Origin: an uncultured Bacteroidales bacterium
Lineage (GTDB): Bacteria > Bacteroidota > Bacteroidia > Bacteroidales > F082
Assembly: GCA_900318265.1 (NCBI GenBank)
Contig: ONKA01000005.1
Location: 62,001 to 126,000, forward strand
DNA: 64,000 bases
Reading direction: 5' to 3'
Position numbers and translations under genes: made by a program. Within the stretch, counting starts at the first letter, position 1. Each line of letters opens with the position of its first letter. Below are positions 1 to 11,313 of this stretch, in pieces. A model generated the notes under the pieces. That model did no database searches and was not told the DNA's origin. It saw only the letters and a list, made by a program, of their open reading frames with translations.

Positions 1-1455
<1,455 letters not shown>

Positions 1456-1469
1456 TTAAAATTTGGCCG

Positions 1470-1502
1470 CAAAATTAGGCATTCCTATTCAAATAAGCAA
1501 AA
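1470..1502 (-). promoter_or_regulatory. Bacteroidota-type promoter for nifJ
   Basis: On the minus strand TAATTTTG (1470-1477) matches the -7 consensus TAnnTTTG, and TTTTG (1498-1502) lies 20 nt upstream as the -33 element. The predicted start of transcription is about 50 nt before the nifJ ATG. Confidence 0.6.
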
Positions 1503-1575
1503 CAAAATCAAAAGAATTATTATCAAGTATTTTTACAAATTTTTCATTTTTTCAATAACTTCTTGAAATATTTTG

Positions 1576-1583
1576 TACTTTTG
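1576..1583 (+). promoter_or_regulatory. -7 promoter element for the Cys/His-rich lipoprotein gene
   Basis: TACTTTTG matches TAnnTTTG, followed by GCA as is common in this window. It lies about 50 nt before the ATG at 1635. No convincing -33 element was found at 19-22 nt spacing. Confidence 0.5.
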
Positions 1584-1634
1584 CACGCTCAAAAACAGAA
1601 AAAACCATTAAACAACATTTAAAACTCATTGAAA

Positions 1635-2168
1635 ATGAAGAAATTAGTTCTTACACTCGGACTGGCCAGCCTCTTCATGGTGGCCTGCAACAACACTCCC
1701 AAGGAACCCGTCCAGCCTGCTGAACCCGTTCAGGAAGAGAAGACCGAAGTTGTTGAAGAAAAACACGAATGCCCCATGCACGCCCTGAAGGAAGAGTTTG
1801 CCAAGTGGGACGAGATGACCGACGAAGCCAAGGCCGAGTTGAACAAGAAGGCCGCTGACGTTTTCACCGCCATGGACGCCGAAATGGAAGCCAAGAAGGC
1901 TGAGATGGAAGCCAAAGGCGAGCAAGTCTGCAAGGAAATGGCCGAAATGACCGAAGAAGCCAAGGCTGAATGCGAGAAGAAGTGCGCCGAGATGAAGGCC
2001 AAGTGGGACAACTTTGCCAACCTGACCGTCGACGAGCAGAAAGACCTCATCATGGAGCGCCTCAATGGCTGCGAAGGTGAAAAGAGCTGCTGCAAAGGTG
2101 AAGGTGAAGGCCACAAGTGCCAACACGAAGGCGAAGAAGGCCATCAGTGCCAGCACGAAGCTAAGTAA
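1635..2168 (+). CDS. small lipoprotein with Cys/His-rich C-terminal tail, function unknown
   Basis: A 177-residue protein. The start is ATG at 1635; the TTG at 1629 is rejected because the signal peptide begins MKKLVLTLG. A lipobox (FMVAC, Cys18) predicts a lipid-anchored envelope protein. After a Pro/Glu linker the body is a highly charged, probably helical segment with repeated EAKAE/EMxAK patterns, suggesting a coiled coil. The protein has ten cysteines. The last 32 residues hold a Gly/Glu-rich tail with CEGEKSCCKG and two HxCQH units (HKCQH, HQCQH), which suggests metal binding (inference). It has its own promoter and a strong terminator, so it is probably monocistronic. I do not recognise a named family. 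Confidence 0.8.
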   Translation: MKKLVLTLGLASLFMVACNNTPKEPVQPAEPVQEEKTEVVEEKHECPMHALKEEFAKWDEMTDEAKAELNKKAADVFTAMDAEMEAKKAEMEAKGEQVCKEMAEMTEEAKAECEKKCAEMKAKWDNFANLTVDEQKDLIMERLNGCEGEKSCCKGEGEGHKCQHEGEEGHQCQHEAK

Positions 2169-2189
2169 GTTTCATTCACATTTCATCAA

Positions 2190-2220
2190 AAAAAGAGGGC
2201 TGAAAAGTCCTCTTTTTTTT
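2190..2220 (+). terminator. intrinsic terminator after the lipoprotein gene
   Basis: A GAGGGCT/AGTCCTC stem (2195-2201 with 2206-2212, one G-T pair) closes a GAAA tetraloop. It is preceded by A's and followed by T's. Confidence 0.85.
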
Positions 2221-2252
2221 GTACATTTTCTTTCCTCAATCCTTATTTTTTG

Positions 2253-2260
2253 TATTTTTG
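2253..2260 (+). promoter_or_regulatory. -7 promoter element for ruvA-sprA
   Basis: TATTTTTG matches TAnnTTTG, 25 nt before the ruvA ATG at 2285 and directly after the preceding terminator. Confidence 0.5.
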
Positions 2261-2284
2261 CAGTTTAATCCAAACTGCGCCCAA

Positions 2285-2866
2285 ATGTACGCCTATATCA
2301 CTGGCAAAGTAGCCGAAAAGTCGCCCACCTACGTCGTCTTGGACAACCAGGGCATCGGCTACCTCATCAACATCACGCTCAACACCTTCACCGCCATCGG
2401 CGAGAAGGAAGAAGTGCGGCTCTACACACATGAGCAAATCCTTGAAGATGCCCACAACCTCTTCGGCTTCTATTCTGCCAAGGAACGCGACCTCTTCGAA
2501 TTGCTCATCTCCGTGTCGGGCGTGGGCTGCAACACGGCCAGACTCATCCTCAGCTCACTGACCGTCAACGAACTGAGCAATGCCATCGCCAACGACGATG
2601 TGAAGACCATCCAAGCCGTGAAAGGCATCGGCGCCAAGACCGCCCAACGCATCGTCATCGATTTGAAGGACAAACTCAAGAAAAACGACTTCCCGACGGA
2701 AATTTTCGCCGCTCCAAACAATACTATCAAAGCCGAAGCGTTATCAGCATTGACGATATTGGGCTTCAGCAAATCCGCCGTCGACAAAGCACTCGACCGC
2801 CTGCTGAAACAAATGCCTGACGCCAACGTCGAAACGCTGATCAAAGAAGCACTTAAAATATTGTAA
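2285..2866 (+). CDS. ruvA: Holliday junction branch migration protein RuvA
   Basis: RuvA binds Holliday junctions as a tetramer and loads the RuvB motor in recombinational repair. The start is ATG at 2285 (MYAYITGKVAEKSPTYVVL), giving 193 residues, normal for the family; an in-frame upstream extension reads through the promoter and is rejected. Seen: the N-terminal OB-fold; two helix-hairpin-helix motifs in the middle (VSGVGCNTARLILSSL and VKGIGAKTAQRIVIDLK); and a C-terminal RuvB-binding domain (LSALTILGFSKSAVDKALDRLL). sprA starts 21 nt downstream, an arrangement found in many Bacteroidota. Confidence 0.97.
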   Translation: MYAYITGKVAEKSPTYVVLDNQGIGYLINITLNTFTAIGEKEEVRLYTHEQILEDAHNLFGFYSAKERDLFELLISVSGVGCNTARLILSSLTVNELSNAIANDDVKTIQAVKGIGAKTAQRIVIDLKDKLKKNDFPTEIFAAPNNTIKAEALSALTILGFSKSAVDKALDRLLKQMPDANVETLIKEALKIL

Positions 2867-2887
2867 ACCTGTATTTTGAAAGACTCA

Positions 2888-5800
2888 ATGAAACGACATA
2901 TATTCCTTTTACTTCCGATACTGTTCGTGCTGTTTTTTGCCCGAACGGCATCGGCAGGCGTATACGACATCTTCTTCCACCCTTATGAGGTGGAACCCGA
3001 CACCACCAAGGTCATCTACCCCATCCCTGTCAACACGGGCAACCCTTTGGAAGACCTCAACAACAAGTCGCCCCTCTACCTCAACGACCCCGACAACTTC
3101 AACACCGAAATCATCTACGACCCGCTGACCGGACAATACACCTTCAAGCGCCGCATCGGCCAGTTCTACTACGACACCCCCACCACCCTATCACAAAGCG
3201 AATATTTTGAGTATCAAAACAAAAAAGGTATACAGCAATACTGGAAGGAACGCCGCAGCCAAAACGCACGTTCGACCACCAACGGCAGTTCCATCATCCC
3301 TCCACTCTACATCGGCGGCAAGGCCTTTGAGACCATCTTCGGCAGCAATACCATCGACATCCGTCCCCAAGGCTCCGTCGACCTCACCTTCGGCTTCAAG
3401 CACAGCTTCCGCGACGACCCCTCGATGACCGAGCGCCGCAAACGCCACAACGACTTTGTCTTTGACACCGACTTGCAACTCAACGTGATTGCCAAAATCG
3501 GCGACAAGATCAACTTCAACATTAACAAGAACACTAAGGCGACCTTCAACTACCAAGACAAGCTCGACCTGAAATACCAAGGCAAGGAAGACGAAATCAT
3601 CCAGCTGCTGGAAGCCGGTAACGTCAGCTTCCCGCTCAACAGCACCCTCATCACGGGTACACAACAGCTGTTCGGTGTGAAGTCGAAACTGAAGTTCGGC
3701 AAGACCACCGTGTCATCCATCGTCTCTTACCAAGAGAGTGAGTCACAAAACATCACCGTTCAAGGCGGCGCACAAACCAACCAGTTTGAGCTCAGCTGCC
3801 TGGAATACGAGGAAAACCGTCACTTCTTCCTAAGCCAGTACTTCCGCGACCAATATGAGGCCGCCATGTCGACCCTCCCCACCATCACCTCCAGCATCAA
3901 CATCACGAAAATCGAGGTATGGATCACCAACACCAACACTTCGACACAAAACACACGTAACATCCTTGCGCTGAACGACTTGGGTGAAGGCAAAAACAAC
4001 TGGATCTACAACTCGGAAATCACTCCGACCAATAGCAAGGTGTTTCCGCGCAACGCGGCCAACAACCTGCTCACCCGCATGGACACCACGCAGATCCGCA
4101 GCATCAGTTCGGTGACCAACTACATGAGCAATGACCCTATGCGCATCGGCCGATCGGGTTACATGGTCTCGGGCCGCGACTTCGAGAAAGTGGAGAACGC
4201 CCGCCGCTTGAGCAACACCGAATATTCGCTCAACTCCAAATTGGGCTTCATCTCCTTGAATGTCAGCCTCAACGCCAACCAAACCTTGGCCGTGGCCTAC
4301 CAATACACCATAGTGGGTTCAGACGAGGTCTACCAAGTCGGTGAATTCTCCGACCAAGGCATCAACACACCCAAGGTATTGGTGACCAAACTGCTGAAAG
4401 GCACCACGGTGAACACCAAGATGCCCATCTGGAACCTGATGATGAAAAATGTCTACAACATCAGGGCCTACCAAATCGGGTCGCAGGACTTCATGCTGAA
4501 CATCTTCTACAACGGCAACTCGAACAGCACGCCGTACGGCTATTTCACCGAAGGCTCAGTGAAAGGCGTCGCTCTGCTGAACCTGATGGGCTTGGATAAC
4601 TTAACTACGCAAAACAACCCCATTGCTGGTGGCGATGGCGTGTTTGACTTCTTGGATAACGCAGCCACGCAAGGCGGTACCATCAACTCATCAAATGGCC
4701 GCATCTTCTTCCCTGTGCTAGAGCCTTTCGGCAAGCACATCCACGAAAAGATCTTCCCCGACGAACCTAACTTGGCCAACAAATACGCCTTCGACTCACT
4801 GTACACGATGACGAAAACCTCGGCTGAGCAGTATTCTGAGAAGAACAAATTCAGCTTGAAGGGTTATTACTCGTCGCAGTCGGGCAGTGAGATCAGCCTC
4901 AACGCCATGAACGTGGCACAAGGCTCGGTGACCGTCACCGCAGGTGGTGTGCAACTCGTTGAGAATGTCGACTATACCGTCGACTACACTTTGGGTCGCG
5001 TCACCATCCTCAACGAAGGTATCCTCAACTCAGGCACACCCATCAACATCTCATTGGAGTCGAACTCGGGCTTCAGCGCCATCCGAAAGACCTTCTTGGG
5101 TACCCGCGTCGAACACGAGTTCAACCGTGACTTCCATGCGGGAGCCACCCTACTCTACTTGGGCGAAAAATCCTACACCCAGAAAATCAACTATGGCGAG
5201 GAAGCCATCGCCAACACCATCTATGGCGCCGACCTCAGCTACCACACCGAGGCGCGTTGGCTGACAAGCTTCATCAACGCATTGCCTGGTATCAGTACAA
5301 AGGCTCAATCGCGCATCAACGTTGACGGTGAGTTTGCCCGCTTCATCCCTGGCCTTTCCAAGTCGGCCAGCGAACCCGGCACTTCCTACATCGACGACTT
5401 TGAAGGCGCCAAGTCGACCATCGACCTGCGTCTGCCCACTTTATGGTACATGGCCAGCACGCCGCAGAACCAAAACGACCTCTTCCCCGAGGCAGCCGCC
5501 AACACCGGCCTCAACTACGGCAAGAACCGCGCTAAGTTGTCGTGGTACGTCATCGACAACTCCATCTTCTACGACCGTAACTCCAACTACCGTCCAGCCA
5601 ACGTGGACAACGAAGAGCTATCGAAAAACTCGGTCCGTCAAGTGCTTGAGACCGAGCTCTTCCCCAACAAAGACATCGAGACTGGCACGCAGACCAACAT
5701 CTCTGTGCTCAACTTAGCCTACTATCCCGAAGAACGTGGTCCCTATAACTATGACGTTGACCCGACGCCTTACTCCGCCGGTATCACCGAAGATGGCAAG

Positions 5801-8800
5801 CTGAAAGACCCGAAGAGCCGTTGGGGCGGTATCATGCGTAGGATGGAGTCGACCGACTTTGAAGCCACCAACATCGAATACATCGAGTTCTGGCTCATGG
5901 ATCCCTTCGCTGACGAGGAATTTGCAGACAACCCCGGTAAGCTATACATCAATTTGGGCGACGTTTCGGAAGACATCCTCCGCGATGGCCGCAAGTTCTA
6001 CGAGAACGGTCTGCCTACCACTTCGGCGGTAGAGAACGTCGATACCACTATCTGGGGTCGCGTGCCCACCTTACAGGATATTGTTGGTACCTTCAACAAC
6101 TCGGCGGAAGCCCGCCAATACCAAGACGTAGGTTACGATGGCTTGCGTGACGAGGACGAACGCAACTTCTTCGAAAACACCTACTTGAACATCGTTAGAG
6201 ATCGTTTTGGCGAAGGCTCAGCCGCCTACGCCAAAGCCTTCGACGACCCGTCGGGCGACAATTACCATTACTTCCGCTCCAACGACTGGGATTCGCCTGA
6301 AGACGAAGTCCACAGAAGCATCTTGGCGCGTTACAAGGAGTTTAATGGTCCCGACGGCAACTCTCCTGCCGACTACCAGCAGACCGAAGGCTATATGAGC
6401 AGCAACTCCACCCTGCCCAACGCCGAAGACATCAATGGCGACAACACCTTGAGCGAGTCGGAGCGCTACTACCAATATGAAATCGACCTCAACCCCGCCA
6501 AGATGGTCGTCGGTCAAAACCACATCGCCGACATCTTCCAATCTGGTGGCGTGGCACTGCCCAACGGACAAATCAGCGGCGTGACCTGGTACCAGTTCCG
6601 CATCCCCGTCAGACAGCCCGACCGCGTCATTGGCCGTATCGACGACTACTCAAGCATCCGCTTCATGCGTATGTTCTTGACCGAGTTCCAGAAACCTATC
6701 GTGCTGCGTTTCGCCACCCTCGACCTCGTGAAAGGCGAATGGCGCACCTATTCGCAGAGCATCCAAGCCCCTGGCGAATATGAGCCCAGCGACATCAGCA
6801 ACGAGACCACTTTTGATATCTCGGCCGTCAGCGTTGACGAGAACAACCGCCGCGTTCCCGTGCCTTATGTCACCCCTCCCGGCATTCAGCAAGAACGTGT
6901 CATCGGAATGACACAGACCGTCCGCATCAACGAGCAGGCACTTCAGATGACCGTGCAGAACCTCGTCGACGGCGATGGTCGCGCCATCTACAAGACCGCC
7001 GACTTCGACCTGCGACAATACAAATACCTGAAGATGTTCGTCCACGCCGAGGCGGCCCATGAAGACATGCCGCTCGACGACCAAGACCTCACCGTCTTCA
7101 TGCGTATCGGTACCGACTTCACCGAGAACTACTACGAATACGAGGTGCCTTTAAAAGTGACAGCTTGGGGAACACCCTATACCAACGACGAAGCCATCTG
7201 GCCAGAAATCAACAACTTGGACATCCGTTTGGAAGACCTTGTTGAGGTGAAGCAACGGCGCAACGAGGCCATGAACCAACCCAACAGCAACGTACGCCTC
7301 AACTACATCTACTCCGAAAAGACCAAGAAAGGCACCGTTGACAACAAAGACTACTATCACACCATCAAGGTGATAGGTAACCCGAGCATCAGCGACGTGG
7401 AAGCAATGATGATAGGTATCCGCAACCCGAAACGACAAAACCTCGCCGACACCGACGACGGCCAACCCAAAAGTGCGGTGGTGTGGGTCAACGAGCTGCG
7501 CCTCACCGACTTGAACAGCAACGGTGGCGTGGCCGCTACGGGACGACTGGAAGCCACCCTTGCAGACTTGGGCCGTGTGAGCGTCAACGGATCCTATAGT
7601 TCAGCAGGCTTCGGTGCCTTGGACAGCCGTATCACCAACAACACCTTTGAGGCGCGGTCGGCTTTCAATGTCTCTACTGACCTCGAGTTGGGCAAGTTCT
7701 TCGAAAACACTGGCCTCAAGATTCCGATGCACATCGACTACGGGCAAAACAAGGTCACGCCACTCTATAACCCCTACGACCCCGACATCAAGCTGAAAGA
7801 CGCCCTTGCCGCCATGAACAGCGACGAAGAGAGGGCCGAATTCACCTCCACCATCCACGACTACACCCGACAGAAGAACATCAACTTCATGAATGTGCGA
7901 AAAGAGCGCGTCACGAAGAAACGTAACGAGGATGAAGGAGGTAAAGGCAAGAAAGAAAAAGAGAATCCAAGAGATCCCAACAGAAGCCTGAGCGGCGGCC
8001 GTGGCAACATGCCAAAGGTACACTTCTACGACATCGAGAACTTCAACCTCTCATTCGCCTACAGTGAGACCTTCCAAGAAAACACCGACATCAAGTCGAA
8101 CATGGTGAAGACCTACCGTGGCGGATTGGGCTACAACTATGCGGGCAATCCCAAGCCCGTGGAGCCTTTCGCCAAGGCCAAATGGGCATCAAAGCCCGCT
8201 TTGCAGATCATCAAGGACATCAACTTCTACTACGCGCCCAAGACCCTCACCTTCAATACGGAGATGTACCGTTACTATTCGGAGCGTGAGATGCGTAACA
8301 AGAGCGGTGGCATCATCAACATCATCCCCACCTTCTCAAAGCAATGGGACTGGACGCGTAACTACCAAGTGCGTTATGACCTCACCAAGGCTCTCACCTT
8401 CGATTACTCGGCACAAGCCCAGGCCTACATCTATGAGCCCGCCGGCTTCGTCGACCGCAATGCCGATCCCGAGAAATGGCAAAAGGTACAGGACACCATC
8501 AAAAACGAGTTGAAGAACTTGGGCTCTGTGTCGCGCTATACGCAAAACTTCAACGCAAGCTACACCCTGCCCATCAACAAGATTCCGATCTTCAACTGGG
8601 TCACAGCAAGCGCCAACTACCAAGGCACTTACAATTGGACGGCACCTGCCAAATCCATCCAGCACCGCTTGGGCAACACCATCGACAACTCAAACAATAT
8701 CCAAGGTAATGCCACCCTCGACTTTGCCAAGCTATACAACAAGGTGCCATACTTGAAGCAAGTGAATTCGCCACAGCGACGCAGTGACGGCAAGAACGAA

Positions 8801-10363
8801 AAAGACAAAGGCAAGGGAAAAGACAACAAGAAAGAGAAGGACGCAAAAGACAAAGAAAAAGACGGAAAGGAGGAGGGCGGACAGCCTGCCGACTCGACCA
8901 AAACCGCACCCAAGACAAACTACGGCAAACTTGTCCTCGACAACTCGTTACGCATACTTACCCTCGTCAAGAAAGTGTCAGGAACCTATTCTCTTAACCA
9001 AGGACAGTCGCTGCCAGGCTTCATGCCCAAGACCAATTACTTTGGTATGAGTACACCGGGATGGGCACCAGGTGTAGGATTTGTGTTGGGCAGCAACTTT
9101 GGAAGCGACGCCAACATCTTCGATAAAGCCGTTCTCAACAGCATCGACGTGGAAGACGCCATGCGTTGGCTCACCACCGACTCGATTCTCAGCGACCCGT
9201 ACATACGCCGCAAGACGGAAACCATGAACTACCGCGTCAACACCGAGCCTTTGCCCGGCATCAAGATCGACTTCACAGGAAACCGTAGCTACGCTGAGAA
9301 CCAGCAACACTACTTCCGCTACAACGAGCTGACCAACAACTTCGATGTGTTCACTCCGACCAACAACGGTAACTTCAGCATGAGTTATTTCATGGCTGGT
9401 ACCGCCTTCGTCACCTCCGACTCCACCTCGTCGCGGCTGTTCGACAACTTGATGGAGAACCGAAAAATCATAGCCGAACGCATCGCACGCAACAACCCGC
9501 AGTGGATCGATCAAGTGAATGAATACACCTTCGATAGCATCGCAGGCGACTACTTCCCGAAAGGCTACGGCTCGAGCTCAATGGATGTGTTGCTTTACTC
9601 CTTCATTGCTGCCTACACCGGAAGAGATGCCAACACCATCAGCCTCAATCCCTTCCCGCGCATCCCATTGCCCAACTGGACACTCACCTACAACGGTTTG
9701 ACCAACATCCCTTCAATTGGCAAGATTTTCAAGACCGTCAACATCACCCACGGCTACAAGTCGAACTATGCCATCAACGCATGGGCCAGCAACGTGTATT
9801 ACGACGAGGACAACACCATACAAACCTTCGAGAACTCCGACATCATCATTCCAAAGTACGACATGTCGCAAATCGTCCTCAACGAGCAATTCACTCCTTT
9901 GTTGGGCATCGACTTAGGTTTGCAAAACTCCATGACCATCAACTTACAGTATAAGAAGAGTAGGACGCTGACCTTGAGCTTTGCCAACAACCAACTCACC
10001 GAGGTGAACGGTCGTGAGATTGTTGTCGGAGGCGGCTATCGCATCAAGAACCTGTCGTTCAACATCACACCCATTGGCGGTAGCGGCAAGTCACAAACCA
10101 TCAAGAACGACCTCGTGCTGAAACTCGACGTCGGCTTCAAGAGAGACATCACCATCTTGCGCCGCATCGACGAAAACAACAACCAAGTATCGGCCGGCCA
10201 AAACAAAATCAACTTCTATCTCACAGCCGACTACAACTTCAGCCAAAGATTGTCAGCACAGGCATTCTTCAAGTACGACCTCGCCATTCCAGAGGTGGCC
10301 AACACCTTCCGGAACTCCACCACATACGGTGGCATCACCCTTAGACTTAGCTTGGCACAATAA
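2888..10363 (+). CDS. sprA: type IX secretion system outer-membrane translocon SprA (Sov)
   Basis: SprA is the giant beta-barrel channel through which T9SS cargo crosses the outer membrane. The start is ATG at 2888, giving 2491 residues, in the usual range. A signal peptide (MKRHIFLLLPILFVLFF, cleavage near TASA-G) is followed by an N-terminal plug-like region and very many Asn/Tyr-rich beta segments. The family hallmark SYIDDFEGAKSTIDLRLP is near residues 831-850, and the chain ends in an aromatic beta strand (GITLRLSLAQ). Two Lys/Asp/Glu-rich low-complexity insertions occur near residues 1673-1700 and 1963-2004. At least five proteins in this window carry T9SS sorting tails and are presumed substrates. 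It is probably cotranscribed with ruvA. Confidence 0.97.
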   Translation: MKRHIFLLLPILFVLFFARTASAGVYDIFFHPYEVEPDTTKVIYPIPVNTGNPLEDLNNKSPLYLNDPDNFNTEIIYDPLTGQYTFKRRIGQFYYDTPTTLSQSEYFEYQNKKGIQQYWKERRSQNARSTTNGSSIIPPLYIGGKAFETIFGSNTIDIRPQGSVDLTFGFKHSFRDDPSMTERRKRHNDFVFDTDLQLNVIAKIGDKINFNINKNTKATFNYQDKLDLKYQGKEDEIIQLLEAGNVSFPLNSTLITGTQQLFGVKSKLKFGKTTVSSIVSYQESESQNITVQGGAQTNQFELSCLEYEENRHFFLSQYFRDQYEAAMSTLPTITSSINITKIEVWITNTNTSTQNTRNILALNDLGEGKNNWIYNSEITPTNSKVFPRNAANNLLTRMDTTQIRSISSVTNYMSNDPMRIGRSGYMVSGRDFEKVENARRLSNTEYSLNSKLGFISLNVSLNANQTLAVAYQYTIVGSDEVYQVGEFSDQGINTPKVLVTKLLKGTTVNTKMPIWNLMMKNVYNIRAYQIGSQDFMLNIFYNGNSNSTPYGYFTEGSVKGVALLNLMGLDNLTTQNNPIAGGDGVFDFLDNAATQGGTINSSNGRIFFPVLEPFGKHIHEKIFPDEPNLANKYAFDSLYTMTKTSAEQYSEKNKFSLKGYYSSQSGSEISLNAMNVAQGSVTVTAGGVQLVENVDYTVDYTLGRVTILNEGILNSGTPINISLESNSGFSAIRKTFLGTRVEHEFNRDFHAGATLLYLGEKSYTQKINYGEEAIANTIYGADLSYHTEARWLTSFINALPGISTKAQSRINVDGEFARFIPGLSKSASEPGTSYIDDFEGAKSTIDLRLPTLWYMASTPQNQNDLFPEAAANTGLNYGKNRAKLSWYVIDNSIFYDRNSNYRPANVDNEELSKNSVRQVLETELFPNKDIETGTQTNISVLNLAYYPEERGPYNYDVDPTPYSAGITEDGKLKDPKSRWGGIMRRMESTDFEATNIEYIEFWLMDPFADEEFADNPGKLYINLGDVSEDILRDGRKFYENGLPTTSAVENVDTTIWGRVPTLQDIVGTFNNSAEARQYQDVGYDGLRDEDERNFFENTYLNIVRDRFGEGSAAYAKAFDDPSGDNYHYFRSNDWDSPEDEVHRSILARYKEFNGPDGNSPADYQQTEGYMSSNSTLPNAEDINGDNTLSESERYYQYEIDLNPAKMVVGQNHIADIFQSGGVALPNGQISGVTWYQFRIPVRQPDRVIGRIDDYSSIRFMRMFLTEFQKPIVLRFATLDLVKGEWRTYSQSIQAPGEYEPSDISNETTFDISAVSVDENNRRVPVPYVTPPGIQQERVIGMTQTVRINEQALQMTVQNLVDGDGRAIYKTADFDLRQYKYLKMFVHAEAAHEDMPLDDQDLTVFMRIGTDFTENYYEYEVPLKVTAWGTPYTNDEAIWPEINNLDIRLEDLVEVKQRRNEAMNQPNSNVRLNYIYSEKTKKGTVDNKDYYHTIKVIGNPSISDVEAMMIGIRNPKRQNLADTDDGQPKSAVVWVNELRLTDLNSNGGVAATGRLEATLADLGRVSVNGSYSSAGFGALDSRITNNTFEARSAFNVSTDLELGKFFENTGLKIPMHIDYGQNKVTPLYNPYDPDIKLKDALAAMNSDEERAEFTSTIHDYTRQKNINFMNVRKERVTKKRNEDEGGKGKKEKENPRDPNRSLSGGRGNMPKVHFYDIENFNLSFAYSETFQENTDIKSNMVKTYRGGLGYNYAGNPKPVEPFAKAKWASKPALQIIKDINFYYAPKTLTFNTEMYRYYSEREMRNKSGGIINIIPTFSKQWDWTRNYQVRYDLTKALTFDYSAQAQAYIYEPAGFVDRNADPEKWQKVQDTIKNELKNLGSVSRYTQNFNASYTLPINKIPIFNWVTASANYQGTYNWTAPAKSIQHRLGNTIDNSNNIQGNATLDFAKLYNKVPYLKQVNSPQRRSDGKNEKDKGKGKDNKKEKDAKDKEKDGKEEGGQPADSTKTAPKTNYGKLVLDNSLRILTLVKKVSGTYSLNQGQSLPGFMPKTNYFGMSTPGWAPGVGFVLGSNFGSDANIFDKAVLNSIDVEDAMRWLTTDSILSDPYIRRKTETMNYRVNTEPLPGIKIDFTGNRSYAENQQHYFRYNELTNNFDVFTPTNNGNFSMSYFMAGTAFVTSDSTSSRLFDNLMENRKIIAERIARNNPQWIDQVNEYTFDSIAGDYFPKGYGSSSMDVLLYSFIAAYTGRDANTISLNPFPRIPLPNWTLTYNGLTNIPSIGKIFKTVNITHGYKSNYAINAWASNVYYDEDNTIQTFENSDIIIPKYDMSQIVLNEQFTPLLGIDLGLQNSMTINLQYKKSRTLTLSFANNQLTEVNGREIVVGGGYRIKNLSFNITPIGGSGKSQTIKNDLVLKLDVGFKRDITILRRIDENNNQVSAGQNKINFYLTADYNFSQRLSAQAFFKYDLAIPEVANTFRNSTTYGGITLRLSLAQ

Positions 10364-10444
10364 AATTTTCAGCAAAATGTGAAGTGAGCCACTAAAATAT
10401 GTAATTTCGCAGCCTAAACAGAAACACTTTAAAACATACATCAA

Positions 10445-10834
10445 ATGAATATTCCAGCAAATCTGAAGTACACCAACGACGACGAATGGATCCGCCTCGA
10501 AGGCGAAGAAGCCTACGTCGGCATCACCGATTACGCACAACACGAACTTGGCGACATCACCTTCGTTGATGTTGACCCCGACATCGTCGGCGAGACCCTT
10601 GACGCCCAAGAAGAATTCGGCGCCATCGAAGCCGTGAAGACCACCGCCGAGCTACTCATGCCCGTCGCCGGCGAAATCCTCGAAGTCAACGAAGCCCTCA
10701 CTGACGAAGAGAATGCCAAACTCGTCAACAGCGATCCTTACGGCGAAGCTTGGATCATCAAGATCAAAGTGAACGACGTCGCCGAACTCGACGGTCTCCT
10801 CGATGCTGCCGCTTACGAAGCCAAGATCGGTTAA
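10445..10834 (+). CDS. gcvH: glycine cleavage system H protein
   Basis: The lipoyl carrier shuttles the aminomethyl group between the P, T and L proteins of glycine cleavage. The protein has 129 residues, a typical length. The lipoyl-lysine site is Lys65 in GAIEAVKTTAELLMPVAGEI. The N-terminal LKYTNDDEWIRLEGEEAYVGITDYAQHELGDITFV pattern is standard GcvH, quoted here in parts: NDDEWIRLEG and GITDYAQHELGD. No other gcv gene is in the window. A -7-like TAATTTCG upstream near 10402 differs from consensus by one base. Confidence 0.97.
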   Translation: MNIPANLKYTNDDEWIRLEGEEAYVGITDYAQHELGDITFVDVDPDIVGETLDAQEEFGAIEAVKTTAELLMPVAGEILEVNEALTDEENAKLVNSDPYGEAWIIKIKVNDVAELDGLLDAAAYEAKIG

Positions 10835-11228
10835 TCCCTTGGAACGTCTAACCAGAAATAGCATCCCGGGAATCCTGTGTGGAATCGTCATCCTGATTCT
10901 GACCGGACTCCCGGGTTCTTTTTTTCCCGACGTCAAGCCAGCAATTGGACTCGACAAGGTGGCCCATGTCTTGATGTATGCAGGTTTTGCCTTTGCCTGC
11001 CTCTGGGGCTATCGCAAGCAATTCGTTTCCAATGGGCAACACTATAGGCGAAAAGCCATCATTCTTACCGTCATCATCAGCATTGCGTATGGTGGACTGA
11101 CCGAAATCATGCAAGAAACCATCACCTTTCTTCACCGCTCAGGCGACTGGCGCGATTTGATTGCCGATAGCATCGGAACGGGGATCGGCGTACTTGTTTT
11201 TTATCTTTTTTTCAGAAGAAAAAAATAA
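10803..11228 (+). CDS. VanZ-like family membrane protein
   Basis: A small integral membrane protein of the VanZ-like family with about four hydrophobic segments. Seen: GILCGIVILILTGLPGSFF, the family-typical LDKVAHVLMYAGFAF, then IILTVIISIAYGGLTEIMQ, the GDWRDLIADSIGTGIGVL motif, and a basic tail FFRRKK. The biochemical role is unknown. The start is uncertain. ATG at 10803 gives 141 residues and overlaps gcvH by 32 nt; TTG at 10839, just after the gcvH stop, would give 129 residues. Its position between gcvH and a TonB gene downstream of sprA is a recurrent Bacteroidota arrangement. Confidence 0.85.
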   Translation: MLPLTKPRSVNPLERLTRNSIPGILCGIVILILTGLPGSFFPDVKPAIGLDKVAHVLMYAGFAFACLWGYRKQFVSNGQHYRRKAIILTVIISIAYGGLTEIMQETITFLHRSGDWRDLIADSIGTGIGVLVFYLFFRRKK

Positions 11229-11240
11229 AATTTGCCTCAT

Positions 11241-11273
11241 TTGCGTTTTATAAGCAAAATATTACTACTTTCG
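11241..11273 (+). promoter_or_regulatory. promoter for the TonB-family gene
   Basis: TTG (11241-11243) and TACTTTCG (11266-11273, one mismatch to TAnnTTTG) are separated by 22 nt. The ATG follows at 11314. Confidence 0.45.
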
Positions 11274-11313
11274 CAACGTCAAATTGGAAAGTAGAATTTA
11301 AAAACATACAACC

